From positions 50,840,001-50,904,000 of the forward strand of contig CM114271.1 of the NCBI GenBank assembly GCA_050084515.1: DNA of 64,000 nucleotides, given 5' to 3'. Positions within the stretch are counted from its first letter, which is position 1, and each line of letters begins with the position of its first letter. The position numbers and the translations under genes are program-made. Shown piece after piece: positions 26,853 through 37,544 of this stretch. Source of the stretch: Blasia pusilla. Taxonomy: Eukaryota; Marchantiophyta; Marchantiopsida; Blasiales. The notes under the pieces were generated by a model that was given only the letters and a program-made list of their open reading frames with translations, did no database searches and was not told the origin of the DNA.

Positions 26853-29800
26853 TTACCCCTCATTTTCATTTTCTTCGTCTTCATCAGACTCATCTGCAAT
26901 CTGGAAATTGGTGGTGTCTTCTTCCACACTTCCTGCCACTTCCGCAGTTTCATTGGTCTCCTCCTCCTTAGGAAGGGTCTTAATTTTGTTACTCAGTTTC
27001 CTCAACTGAAAACACTCCACCAGAATGCAGCTGTTCAGTTTGACAGGAAAACTTCCCAAACAAGAAACAGAGTTGTAAAAGGCACATTCATTTCTAATCT
27101 TATTACATAGCAATAAACTTCTCACCTTGGCGACAAAAAACCCGTCCATATTATGGGCATGTGGGAAAAAACGTCGGGTGTTTGCCACTGAAGGGTGGAA
27201 ACGATGCTCCCGGAATCTTGTGTAGCTGGAGAGTTAAAGGAGATAGTCATGATAATGGTAGGTCCATGGCATCAAATACAAGCATTGATACATAAAATTG
27301 AAAACATGAACATTGAGCTTTTGGAGCAGTCACGTGAAAGTTCTTAAACTACATACCCAGGTCGCCCAAAGTCAAGTCCTCCTGAAACAATTTTGACATC
27401 TCTCTTCCTCAGAGCATAATCAATAACAGCTTCATTCTGTGCACCAATAACAACAAAGAGGATTAGGTTTACTCCAAACGATAGATCTAATACCAGCTGA
27501 ATCAACCTACCTAAGCTATGTATTTACATAGTCAACCATTATTGAATTTCAAATAAGATAAAAAGTCCATACGAAAGGATGCATACCTCTGCCACCATAA
27601 CAGAGCAAGTAGAGTAAACAATAAATCCTCCAGTTTTGGAACCAGCATCTACCATATCTATTGCAGCTAGAAGTAGCTCCTGCATCCAGTCCGCAAGATT
27701 CTTGCTGTTAGAATGAGATCAATCTCCAGAATGTGTCTGAATTTGGAGGAAATATTGTGCATGCAATATTTGAACTAGATAAAAGTGTGATAAACTCAAT
27801 GAGTACTCACAGCCTGTAATAAAGAGATGGGAGTTGGGACAAATCATTTTCAAACGTCACAAAGAAGCCCTTCAGACTGATGTGCAACACATCCTCATCT
27901 GCAGATTCAAGTTCTCATTGCTTCCATTACAGCTAAAATATTAAGAATACTCAATAACCCTTTCACAACCCTCAGGACACTGACACTGTGTTCAGTGTTA
28001 AAGAAAAGAGAAGCACCTTTTGTAGAAATGCACACCGAATTATGTCTTCACCACTCTTGGTTACCTTCACTGAAGGATCTTTTCCTATAACCTGTCAGGC
28101 CATCATTTTCTTCACATGAATACCAAGTGAAGGAGGCCATACACCTCCCAGGTGGTTCAAAATTATGGAGCCCTTCCACTTTGCAGATGCCAAACTTCTG
28201 CAGTTCCCATCACCAATCAACTTAAAAGTCACAACTTCATGTCACAAGGTGAAAATAACAAGGTGCACTTACACCAGTGCCACTGCAAGGAGCATCGAGT
28301 AGCACCCGATCAGCAGTATTTTTTCCCAAAACAGTTGGTAGCTGCATTAGCAAAACATGCACACTACTTTTGTTCAGACTCGCATTGTTGGAGTTCTATG
28401 GTTAACAAGGAAATACTTCACCGCTAGAAAATGAATTGCTCTTCAGGCTATTTCATCAACTGCAAGAAACTCAGGTGCTCTGCTTCCAACCAAGTCCATC
28501 ACACACATGCAGGAAAAACGATACCTGCGCCACCAGCGGTGCAGGCAGGATCTCAAAATTAGTCAACAGCTCCTGACCTTGCGACCATCATAGTTGCAAA
28601 TGATGGTGTTAGTTACACCCATCCGCTGGATGTTTGCTGACAATGATGATATTCTTGACTCCTTCAGCTCATTCGCAAATATGACTCCTGCAAGCCAGAA
28701 AAAAATATCCAACATTAGGCCTGCAATGCACAAGAAGCCTGTGATATAGATATAGATGATATCTTGGATAGAGTCCATCCTGTCAACTGGAGCTCAAATA
28801 CACCAGAGACTCAACTATTGAATCCAATTCCTTAAATGCTTTCCACCAGTCACCAATTACCAGGGCAGAACAAGAACAAGGGGGTATTACAGTACTTTAA
28901 GGACTCACAGCCCTTAATAGTAAACATTGCAGGCCCCTAGAGTGAATCTCATAAATTGATTGAGAGTCAGGACAGAGTTTGGTACCAGATTGTGCCAAAA
29001 GAAGAAGGTTCCTTGCCATCAATAGACCTTAAGCAGGTTTGATTTTATACACTCACAGGCAAACATCCCACAAAGACACAAGCTGAGGAAAAGAGAGATT
29101 CTGTCAGTGTAACTATGACAATACGAGACTCATTAGGAGAGGTACTTCAACAAGTACATTTTCCTTGGCTATTTTGTTCATCATCATCCAGAGACTTGAG
29201 ACTCACTCCATAGGTTTTTAGTTAATAACAGCAAATCACCACACTTATGAGTCACAATGAAAGTAGCCTGAGACATCAGATCTGTAACAAAGAAGACAGA
29301 ACCATAGTGCCCAAAGAATATAGCGTTCGAGTTAAAGCAACACAGCAAATCAAGATCTTTAGTGTCCTATTGGAATTGGCAAACAGGACCCTGCTAGTCC
29401 GTCAGTGTAACTATGACATATTGCGCCTCACAAGGGAATCTGCTTGAACAAGCAAAAGCTCCCCTGGCCATGTATTTATTTATCATCATCCAGTCCAGCA
29501 ACAATCCTGAATTGCCAATAGGTGAGCTTAGCTGCTGAAAGAGCTTAGAATGTGACTCTCGTCTTGATATGTTCTTCCACCAAAATTGTTAGATTACAAT
29601 TAAATACAAAACTTGGTTAGGACCGATTCTAGTGTATGACAGTGACAATTGCTAAAGTGCGGAAAGGCATGGCTTTCATATCTACACTATTATATGTCTT
29701 GGGGGTTAAAGAATAAAATATACCCTCCAGATGTGAGTTCTTTTCTCAATGCTAAAGTAATTCCTGTCAGATTAGGTCTTTTCATCATTAACATAATCTT

Positions 29801-32800
29801 TTTCTAAATTATTCTTCTTAACTTCTATAATACTCAGATAAAAACTTGCAAGTTCAAGCAGAGCCAAGAGAGCTGCCAATGAGGACAGAATTCCAGATGA
29901 AATAGAAAAGTTTTTCAGTCAAGGGTAGCTGAGCATGCATGCAACAACGCAATTCCAAAGGCATAACTTGTGGGCAAGTCCTGTACATCTGTCAGTGTAA
30001 CTATGACAAATATGCCTCACATAGGAGCCTGGTTGGACAACCGAGGACTCCCATGGCTATATTCACTTTTCATCATCCAGTACTTAAGGATTTGCCAGGA
30101 TAAATTATCGAACGCTTAAAGATGTCAGCAGAAACCATCCAAAGCAATTCAGTGGATGCGGATTCCAAGGTGCTGGAAATGAAAGTTTTGGTTACAGCAA
30201 GGTTATGATGAAAAACTGGCAAGCAAAATCCTGCACATCTGTCAGTGTAACTATGACAAATTAGCCTCACGAAGGAGCCTACTTACACAAGTAAGTACTC
30301 CCCTGGCCATATTCATCTATCATCATTCAGTACTTTGGTGGATTGTACTTGCCATGCTGAATTAATGGGAAGATCTAACTGTAAACAGGTCACTACAAAC
30401 TAACACTTATACCTTAGTTGAAGTGGATATAAAGTCTTTGCCAACGTCAAATTTTCTTTGGCAGACCAGAGACATGAAAAAAACTTAACTGTGTCTACAT
30501 CATGGTAACTGAGTTAGACTCAACTCACATCACCCTTTCTGTTTGTTTATGTTGACATCTTAGAATAATCATTTGCGTTTTATGGCACACTGACCTACGA
30601 TCCCTTATTGATAATTCTGGATTCCTTATGCATTAACACTTAAGACGTGATTGACCTGAAGTGCTTCTTGTTTGGGCTAGATCAGATGTACAACTTCCGA
30701 CAAATTGGATGTCATGTAGGATCCCAGTGCCATATTAGATAAGTCTTATGTGTGATAGTTCTTTTGGAAGTTTCATAAGGTTCCAACCAGATGCTGACAG
30801 AGAGTGAATTACCTGTGTTTTTCATCAAAGCTGCAATGTAGGTTGTCTTTCCACCAGGTGCAGCCCTGTTTCACAAATAGAACACAAATAACACTAGCTT
30901 TACTCTTGGATCTTAATACGCTAGACATCCCTAGAAATAAAGTGATAGAGATAGAGCAAACCTAAACAATTTCATAGAGATTTACAATGACTAAATAAGT
31001 GTGACAATCCATATTGATGAGTGTGGGTTAAGATGAAACCTACGCCATATCAACTACGCGCTCTTTTTCTTGAGGTGCCAAGGCCATTACTGGCAAAAAT
31101 GATGAAGCACTTTGCAGCTGTGGAAATATTTCATAACAAGACAAAACCAAGGATGGGCGTTAACCTTCATGTTCATACGGTATCCAGGTACATAGAAGAT
31201 GTAGAACCAAACTAATGACAAACACTTCTGAACGGTTTACATTCACCCACAGAAACTGATAAATCCTTGAAATACTGCACCATTTGAGTTTCTTATGAGA
31301 ATGTCTTCAGACTACACGAAATAAACGGTTGCATATTGAGTACAAAGACAACTGAAAGGTAACACTTGTACAGACACAGAAACACAACAGTATTCCTCAT
31401 GCCCAACAGTCATTAGGCAGTTGCACTAAGGCAACACTCCCGAATGATAAAGACAACAGGGTGAAAGTAAGCTTGTACACACCATGTAGTGCCCAGCCAT
31501 ATACTCAGGGGTAGCACCAACGGGAACTTTGGATTCATAGACAACAAGTCCAACCTGCACAAAATTTCATCTTATTCAGTAAAAGTAGCTTACATTTCCA
31601 GAGGTGCAGGCCAGAGGAAAGTTCTTGTGCACCATAGCTTATCTAAAAACATTAGTACATACCTTGGACCATTTTCCTAGCGGTGCCAGATTAACTCCCC
31701 TGTTCACCAGTACATCAAGAAGCTCACGCCTCCGAGCCTGCAAGAAACAAGTGATCCTGATTAGACAATTATCTCCAACAAAAACGAGTCTTGCAACCAC
31801 CCACCTCAAATACAAACCTAGCTCTCTGGAGAAAACATTGTTGAAAGCATCAGGCATTCCCATTTCAACTAATTGACAGCAACCTACACAGTTCACTATC
31901 ACACCTTCAAAGTGTTGGTTCTCAGACAGACAGGGCGAGGTGTTTCATTTGCTTCAAGGAACTCAATCACCTCCATAACTGGAAACATCTGCAAAAAGAT
32001 AAGTACCACAGTTTGTTAATAAGTAAGGGTAAGGTAGGAGACTGTACTCAATATGTTTGCAAGGTTCAGCCTGCGAAGACCTTGCGGACATAGACCCCAG
32101 GGTAAGGTGAAGCTGTACCCGCTAACTACTCCCTTTCATTGCCTTACCACCATACACAAACGCCCTGCTTGAAGGGTGTTTGACACTGGGATAGGTGTAG
32201 AGAAGGGAAGAAGTAAATAAGGTATAATAGTAGAGACACTCTCATATTGTGTGAGTGTTGGCCATAAAAGTGTTGCAGCAGCGCTTCCGAGTGGAACCAA
32301 AGGCCTTTTGCAACATTTTCTACTTCACCTCATTAGGATAATCAATACTCGTTGCTTACCAGTGCAGCAGCTTTCAGGAGTGAATCTAGGCTGCTGAACG
32401 TGTTGTACAAATCTGGTGTTACCATCTTAACAAGATCAGTGCATGCTCTTGCTCTCTATGTAGTGAATTTTGGGAGGGATACCAGGTAGTGTCATGCTTG
32501 TCTTCTGGTTTGAGGGGGATTGGCCCCATCTTGAACTTGAACTTAAACCAGGTTCCCAAGCAAGGGATACTTCAGTTATGCTTGTTATGGATGTGAAGTC
32601 ACGAGTGCGAGACTACACATTTCTATGAAATCCTCTGTACTATTTGCCTCTGGGCATCCCCACTACTTTTGCTACAGTGTCCACAAACGGTTTCTCCTCT
32701 TCCTCACACAGTTCAGGAACTGTAGGGAGCTTGGTTGCTTGCACCATCTCTTGAATCTTTTTCGTCACACAGACTGTACTCCTTTACTTATTGTGTCGCA

Positions 32801-33490
32801 GTGTTTTGACTGCGACACAAAGAGAGACTGTACTCATTAAGTAGTGTCTGTCATAGCCTTGCGACCATAGACCCCGCACCCTGGTTGGACGGTGCTCGAG
32901 ACTGGGATGGGTGTAGAGAGAGGAGCAAGTAAAGAAGGTACCATATGAGGGGAGGGGGGCACTCTGATATAGTGTGAGTGCTGCCCACACATGATGTTTG
33001 TGCAGAGCTTCCAAGTGTCAAAACAAATAACTTTTCACCACGCCATCTACTTCACCTAATTGGGATTCCCAATAGACATTACTTACCAGGTGCAGCTTTG
33101 GGCAATGAATCAAGGCTACTGAATGTGCTGAACAGTCCTGGTCTTACCAGCTTGGCAATATCGGCATATGCTCTTGCTCTGTGTGTTATGAATCATGCAC
33201 AGAAGACAAAGTAATGACTAGAGGTTTCATCCCCATCTTCACACAAGGCACAAGAGTTTAGTTGTGATCCCATCCTGCTTTTCTTATGGTTCAAGGGGAT
33301 TGCCCCCGTCCTAAACTTGGACTTGAGCCGGTTTCCCAAGCAAGGAGTTCTCCGCAAAGTCTTTCAGTTGTACCTTTTGAGGATGCACCATCAAGAGAGG
33401 TCAGACATTTTCATGGCTTCCTCCGTGCTGTTCTGCTGTGAGCGTTTGCCCACTGCTTTGGTTATGGTATCCACGAATGCTTTCTCATCG

Positions 33491-33531
<41 letters not shown>

Positions 33532-33590
33532 GCTCATTAAGTAGTGCCTGTCGTAGCCTTGCAACCATAGACCCCGCGCCCTGGTTGGAC

Positions 33591-33629
<39 letters not shown>

Positions 33630-35639
33630 TTTTTAGTCCACAGGAAGCTGATCTGGCTTATGGGTCCTCTTCCACATATGTGAAATTGGCATCGCATCCG
33701 ACATGGCACCTTCACATCTAGATTTGGTTTTTTTTTTTTTAAAATTTTGTGAAGGCCTGGAATTTTATCCAGATTATTAACGTGGGAGCATAGTCAAGGC
33801 ACACACATGAAAGGCACACAAGGCGTTCTCTCTCTCGAACATGGACCATCCATGCCCTAGTTAGGGGATGCCACTGCCCTGGGGTTGAGACTGCCCCCCA
33901 CTGTCCAAGGGGAGAGTTGAACCCAAGACCTCTTCAAGAGGACCTTATGTTTATTCAGCTAACCTCTTGATCATCTACCGCTTGATAGATGACCAAGAGA
34001 GAGAGAGGGAGACTACTCATTAAGTACTGCCTGTCGTAGCCTTACGACCATAGACCCCGCGCCCTGGTTGGACGGTGAGAGAGAGAGACTGTACTCATTA
34101 AGTAGTGCCTGTCGTAGCCTTGCGACCATAGACCCCGCGCCCTGGTTGGACGGTGCTTGAGACTGGGATGGGTGAGAGAGAGAGAGAGTACCTGCATGAA
34201 GACGAGTATTAAGTACGCATTGTATCCGTAGTATGAGGCTAGGTCGGCGGCCAGCTGCTTGGTGTAGTCTGTTCGAGAAAACCCTTCTGCTCTGAGTTTC
34301 TTGAAGCTGGAGAGCACTCTCACGACTGTGACAGGAATCCGTAGAAGTATACTTAGATTTGGGGGAGAACAATCCAGATGCTAGCTCAAGCAAACTTAAA
34401 TGTGAGCATGCATGTAGGAGGCTAGTGGTGTTTATGAGTCCTTCTATGCAGACAATTTCAAGAAATATAAGTTACAAAGGCCACATTCTCAACATAAACT
34501 TTGTGGACAGACACACTGTAAGATTCAGTCTTCCAAGGACTTATGAAACCAAAGGATTTTTGCAACACGGATCATTATTGAGGGCGTAAAGTGTCTGGGA
34601 CCGTACTCTCTTTAATTCTAGTTTGTATTTTGGGGAGATCAGGAGGTCGCTTAGTTTCCTCCTCGAGTTCCTGAAGAATAAACGAAGATCGTGCATTAGA
34701 ACACAACGACTAACCTCACCAACTGTTGCGAATGCGAGCTTTCACAACGATTCACGCAGCTGGAAACCCATTCGAGTTACCGACGGTGGAAAACTTGGCC
34801 AGAAAGCTTACTTCTTGCGTGGGCAGTCTGAAATCATCAGAAAAGTTCATCTGCATATCCCCGTTTTCTGCTAGGGCATCTTCCTCCTCCTTTGCCTTTC
34901 GTGCAATAGTCTTCCTTGCTTTCTTCTCGACATCCAACTCTCCGTCGCTTCCATCTGAGAGCAACGAGCCACATGATTACATATCGTGATGAGAAAGCTT
35001 AGGAATATTTGTAGGAAGAAAACTTCACACAAAAACCCTCGATGCAGCTTGAGGCGCTAGAAGGGGATTCAGGTGACTGTCTCCTACGACGACATATTTC
35101 ATTAACCTACAAGTCCGTCCTTATCCACGAACAAACAGTAGAGTCTAAACAACACACACATCATGACTGGCTTCCTCAATGGGAAATTCTTGACATCTCA
35201 CCAACAGACCAGATTAACAATTGCAAGGGTGTAACACAACATCCTACCAACAGCGCCGAGTTCTGTTAGTAAGGAGATACTCACCGTCCGAGAATGAGGC
35301 AACATCAAATTCGTCATTTTCTTCTTCATCACTTTCAAGCAAGTTAGCCTTCACGTCGTCTTCGTCACCGTCATCGTCGTTCAACTTCGCCTTCAACCAC
35401 GACCTGTTCTCGTCAGTAAACCCTCTCTTCCTCTTCTTCTCCGTCACCCGCTCCCCCTCAACCACCTCGTCCTCGGCAGACGGCACTTCCTCCACCACTT
35501 TCTCAACCCTCTTTCCATTCTTCTTCCCAGCTTTCTTTCCTACCCGCTGTTTCGCGCCATCCTTCTTCACAGCTAACTCCTTCTTTCCCGAATCCTTGTT
35601 CCCAGGCTTCTTCTTCCCGGCCTTCAGTAACGCAGCCAT
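26853..35639 (-). CDS. NOP2: NOP2, 25S rRNA (cytosine-C5) methyltransferase
   Basis: NOP2 (RsmB/p120 family) makes m5C in large-subunit rRNA with SAM and supports 60S assembly in the nucleolus. I trace sixteen minus-strand exons: 35639-35285, 34954-34812, 34670-34607, 34325-34192, 31988-31905, 31737-31663, 31554-31483, 31117-31044, 30865-30813, 28687-28578, 28341-28273, 28091-28017, 27679-27587, 27436-27357, 27225-27126, 27005-26853. All are GT-AG and phases agree, giving 577 residues. The N-terminus is lysine-rich then acidic. The SAM motif AAPGGKT is in exon 9, DAPCSGTG spans exons 11-12, and catalytic YSTCSV is in exon 13. [10 protein letters not shown] in exon 15 precedes an acidic tail. 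An in-frame TGA upstream makes the MAALLKAG methionine the start. No damage is seen. Confidence 0.93.
29100..29192 (-). ncRNA. Box C/D snoRNA copy 1 in NOP2 intron 9
   Basis: In the sense of the NOP2 transcript this segment starts with CTGGATGATGATGA (box C, ATGATGA) and ends with CATAGTTACACTGACAG (box D, CTGA). TCTG and CAGA flank the boxes as a short terminal stem. The 11 bases just before box D (GTCATAGTTAC, one base spaced) complement GTAACTATGAC, which I recall as a highly conserved stretch of 25S/28S rRNA. By the box D plus five rule it would direct 2'-O-methylation of the second A in GUAAC. Confidence 0.72.
29399..29493 (-). ncRNA. Box C/D snoRNA copy 2 in NOP2 intron 9
   Basis: Same design as copy 1: CTGGATGATGATAA with box C at 29489-29483, the identical 11-base guide, and box D complement at 29402-29405. 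The middle part differs from the other copies, while TGGCCAGGGGAG after box C is shared with copy 4. GCUGG and CUAGC can form an outer stem. Confidence 0.72.
29989..30080 (-). ncRNA. Box C/D snoRNA copy 3 in NOP2 intron 9
   Basis: Box C complement is at 30070-30076 and box D complement at 29992-29995, about 75 bases apart as in the other copies. The guide before box D is identical. Bases preceding it on the plus strand (TGGGCAAGTCCTGTACATCT) also resemble those before copy 4, so the duplicated unit is larger than the RNA. Confidence 0.72.
30239..30330 (-). ncRNA. Box C/D snoRNA copy 4 in NOP2 intron 9
   Basis: Reads CTGAATGATGATAG at its 5' end (box C at 30326-30320) and ends with ACACTGAC (box D complement 30242-30245). 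The guide is identical to that of the other three copies. A possible internal stem pairs GTACTTAC with GTAAGTAG around a TTGT loop. Confidence 0.72.
33040..33495 (-). pseudogene. LINE-type RT C-terminal fragment (zf-RVT-like) in NOP2 intron 4
   Basis: On the minus strand, fragments read [14 protein letters not shown] (near 33490-33450), [17 protein letters not shown] and [20 protein letters not shown] (near 33275-33215). The CxxC then HxxxxC arrangement is that of the zinc-binding tail after a non-LTR reverse transcriptase. Stops break it, and a more decayed duplicate lies at 32300-32700. It has the same orientation as NOP2. Confidence 0.45.
33495..33528. repeat. (GA)n microsatellite
   Basis: About 17 perfect GA units in NOP2 intron 4, between the LINE-like fragment and a copy of the GTAGTGCCTG unit. 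Confidence 0.95.
33592..33625. repeat. (GA)n microsatellite
   Basis: About 17 GA units directly after a copy of the CGCCCTGGTTGGACGG sequence. The same junction, with far shorter GA tracts, recurs near 34077 and 34175, so the microsatellite belongs to the duplicated unit. Confidence 0.95.
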
Positions 35640-36024
35640 TATCTGCTCCAACACGGCGATCAAAGGAAATACACAACATCAATCCACACAAGTCACACCC
35701 TGAAAGGAGAAACCTCTTGCGCCTCCGCAATTCCTCAGCTCACACATTTTGAATCCACTCCTCCAAACTACTGGTAGAACAAGCACAGCAAGTTATTGTA
35801 CAATGCGCAGGGAATCTAATAATTTACCTGCGTAAGCCAGACGATTAGAGCGTAAAACTCTGCTATGTTGCGTGTCAAGGATCGAATAGGTCCTGCACAC
35901 CTTCGTCGCTCACACCAACAAACCAATTCCTACATGGACGACCGGATTTGGGACTTAGCTGCCACAGATGGAGGGAGACGCACAAACCCGCAGTGTAGAG
36001 CAGAGCGTCAAGCGAGTGTTTCAG

Positions 36025-36040
36025 AACCCTAAACCCTAAC
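36025..36040. promoter_or_regulatory. Telo-box in the NOP2 upstream region
   Basis: AACCCTAAACCCTAAC lies about 390 bases upstream of the NOP2 start codon. Telo-boxes (AAACCCTAA) are known promoter elements of plant ribosomal-protein and nucleolar genes. The transcription start is unknown, so a role is inferred from the motif and its host gene. Confidence 0.5.
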
Positions 36041-36289
36041 TGTGACAGCAGAACGTAGTCCCGTGCACACGCTTCCAAACAGCAGTAACTACGGTTGTGG
36101 CTTCACCTCCCTTGGCCTAACTGCGTGTGGCTCCTCGGCTGCGACCGTGTGATGTACTACGCAGTCCATGACATTATAACTGCGGTAGGGGATACAGCTG
36201 ACGTCCATGTCCGACATTCCGAATCCGGATTAGACGCGACAAAATTTACCCATGGAACCCTAAGTTTATGGGAAAAAGAATGAAAAAAT

Positions 36290-37540
36290 AAAAATATATA
36301 TCTATATTACTTTTGGAAAGTGTCTTTTTTATTTGAAAACATCACTTTCCCGGATACCACCATTTGCTCGGGCATGTGATGACCGGATAAATAGGAAAAT
36401 ATTTCTTCCTCCAGGGCTAACAAGAAAATGACTTCCCTTCAAGCCCGTGCATGGCACATATTGCGCACTAGTATATTATTGTAGGAGAGTGCTCTTTTAG
36501 AAACATTTTTTATTCTATCATGTTGTTCGTTTTTTTTCAGTAGCAACAACGTTTGAAATTGATTTAAAATGAAATGTGAAATTTTTAGAGTTAATTATAG
36601 AAGGTAATTTAAATATGTGTGTCGCACGGATTTGTATTAATCTATTATTATTGGGTGCCATTTCATTTTGCAAACTACTCTCCTATTTTTCCAATTGATA
36701 GTTGGCACTTTTAGCCAATGGGATAAATTTTATTGTGAACGAATAGGATCATTCGAAACTAATTTAAAATAATTCTTGAAAATTTTAAGAGTTTAAGTAT
36801 GGGAGCTAATTTAAACTTGTGTACCACACATGTTATTTTATTATTATGGGACAAACTCTTTCTTTCTTTTCAAACATGTACATGGCACTTGAGGCAAAAA
36901 GTATTTTTCATTATACAAGCAATTAGAAAATTCTTTATGGGTAAATGAAATATTTTTTGATTTTTTTGAACCATAATTAATCCTAGGAAATGCATATTTT
37001 CTTGTTTATAGAAGAGGGTATGTCAAACACCTCCGTCAAGAGATCTCCCAAGAACAAATGGGTTCTTTATTAGTTCTTTAACATGAGGAAAGTCATTTCT
37101 AAAAAACGTTCAAACCAATCTTAGCAACCCAATGTTTTTTTTGCCAAGGACAATGATTGTCCTCTCTTAGTGCCACATGATAGTTTTCTCATAAGGGGTA
37201 TTTTGATCTTATGGTACAATATTTTTTTAACCTCCACCTCTCATAGACGTGAAGGTCGGAAACACTTATATATGTTAGACCGACATTGAAAATCGTCACA
37301 CCGCATGAATAAGACGCATATCTTATTCCCCATGGGAATAGGCACATTAGGCTTATCTAATTGCTAATGATAAGTGTATTTTTTACAAGCATAACAAGAG
37401 GTCGAGCAAACCCATCCTACCCCCAATTGTCTTGTAAGAGCCAAATCGACCTTGCTCCTAAATGCTCATGAGGACCAACTTACATCTTCTTCACACCCAT
37501 CCAATCGCACGAGGAAGAATATGGTGGCCCCGCCTTATAG
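36290..37540. repeat. AT-rich region with a diverged duplicated unit
   Basis: Sequence at about 36535-36655 and 36735-36850 is alike: both have a GAAAcTaATTTAAAAT-type start, TTTAGAGTTAA/TTTAAGAGTTTAA, a TAATTTAAA block and end at TTATTATTATGGG or TTATTATTATTGGG. The copies are about 200 bases apart. 36641-36683 matches the 45-bp unit at 12.3 kb, and 36698-36725 matches a stretch near 8.2 kb. I see no coding frame. Confidence 0.55.
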
Positions 37541-37544
37541 AGTC

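Larger units (their letters stand above)
31989..34191. repeat. NOP2 intron 4: duplicated transposon debris and short repeats
   Basis: This 2.2-kb intron is a patchwork. A unit beginning near GTAGTGCCTGTCGTAGCC and running to CGCCCTGGTTGGACGG occurs at about 32840-32900, 33540-33590, 34023-34073 and 34101-34153. A larger segment at about 32240-32760 is a diverged direct duplicate of 32950-33495. Splice sites on both sides are intact. Confidence 0.75.

Noticed and set aside
33438-33683. Arg-Glu repeat protein
   Set aside because: The frame is only the translation of GA microsatellites on an intron of NOP2; the opposite strand gives Ser-Leu repeats.
35221-35703. 160-codon serine/phenylalanine-rich plus-strand frame
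   Set aside because: Antisense shadow of NOP2 exon 1, whose lysine- and acidic-rich codons read this way on the other strand.
36025-36040. Interstitial telomere
   Set aside because: Only two repeat units are present; a promoter telo-box is the simpler reading.
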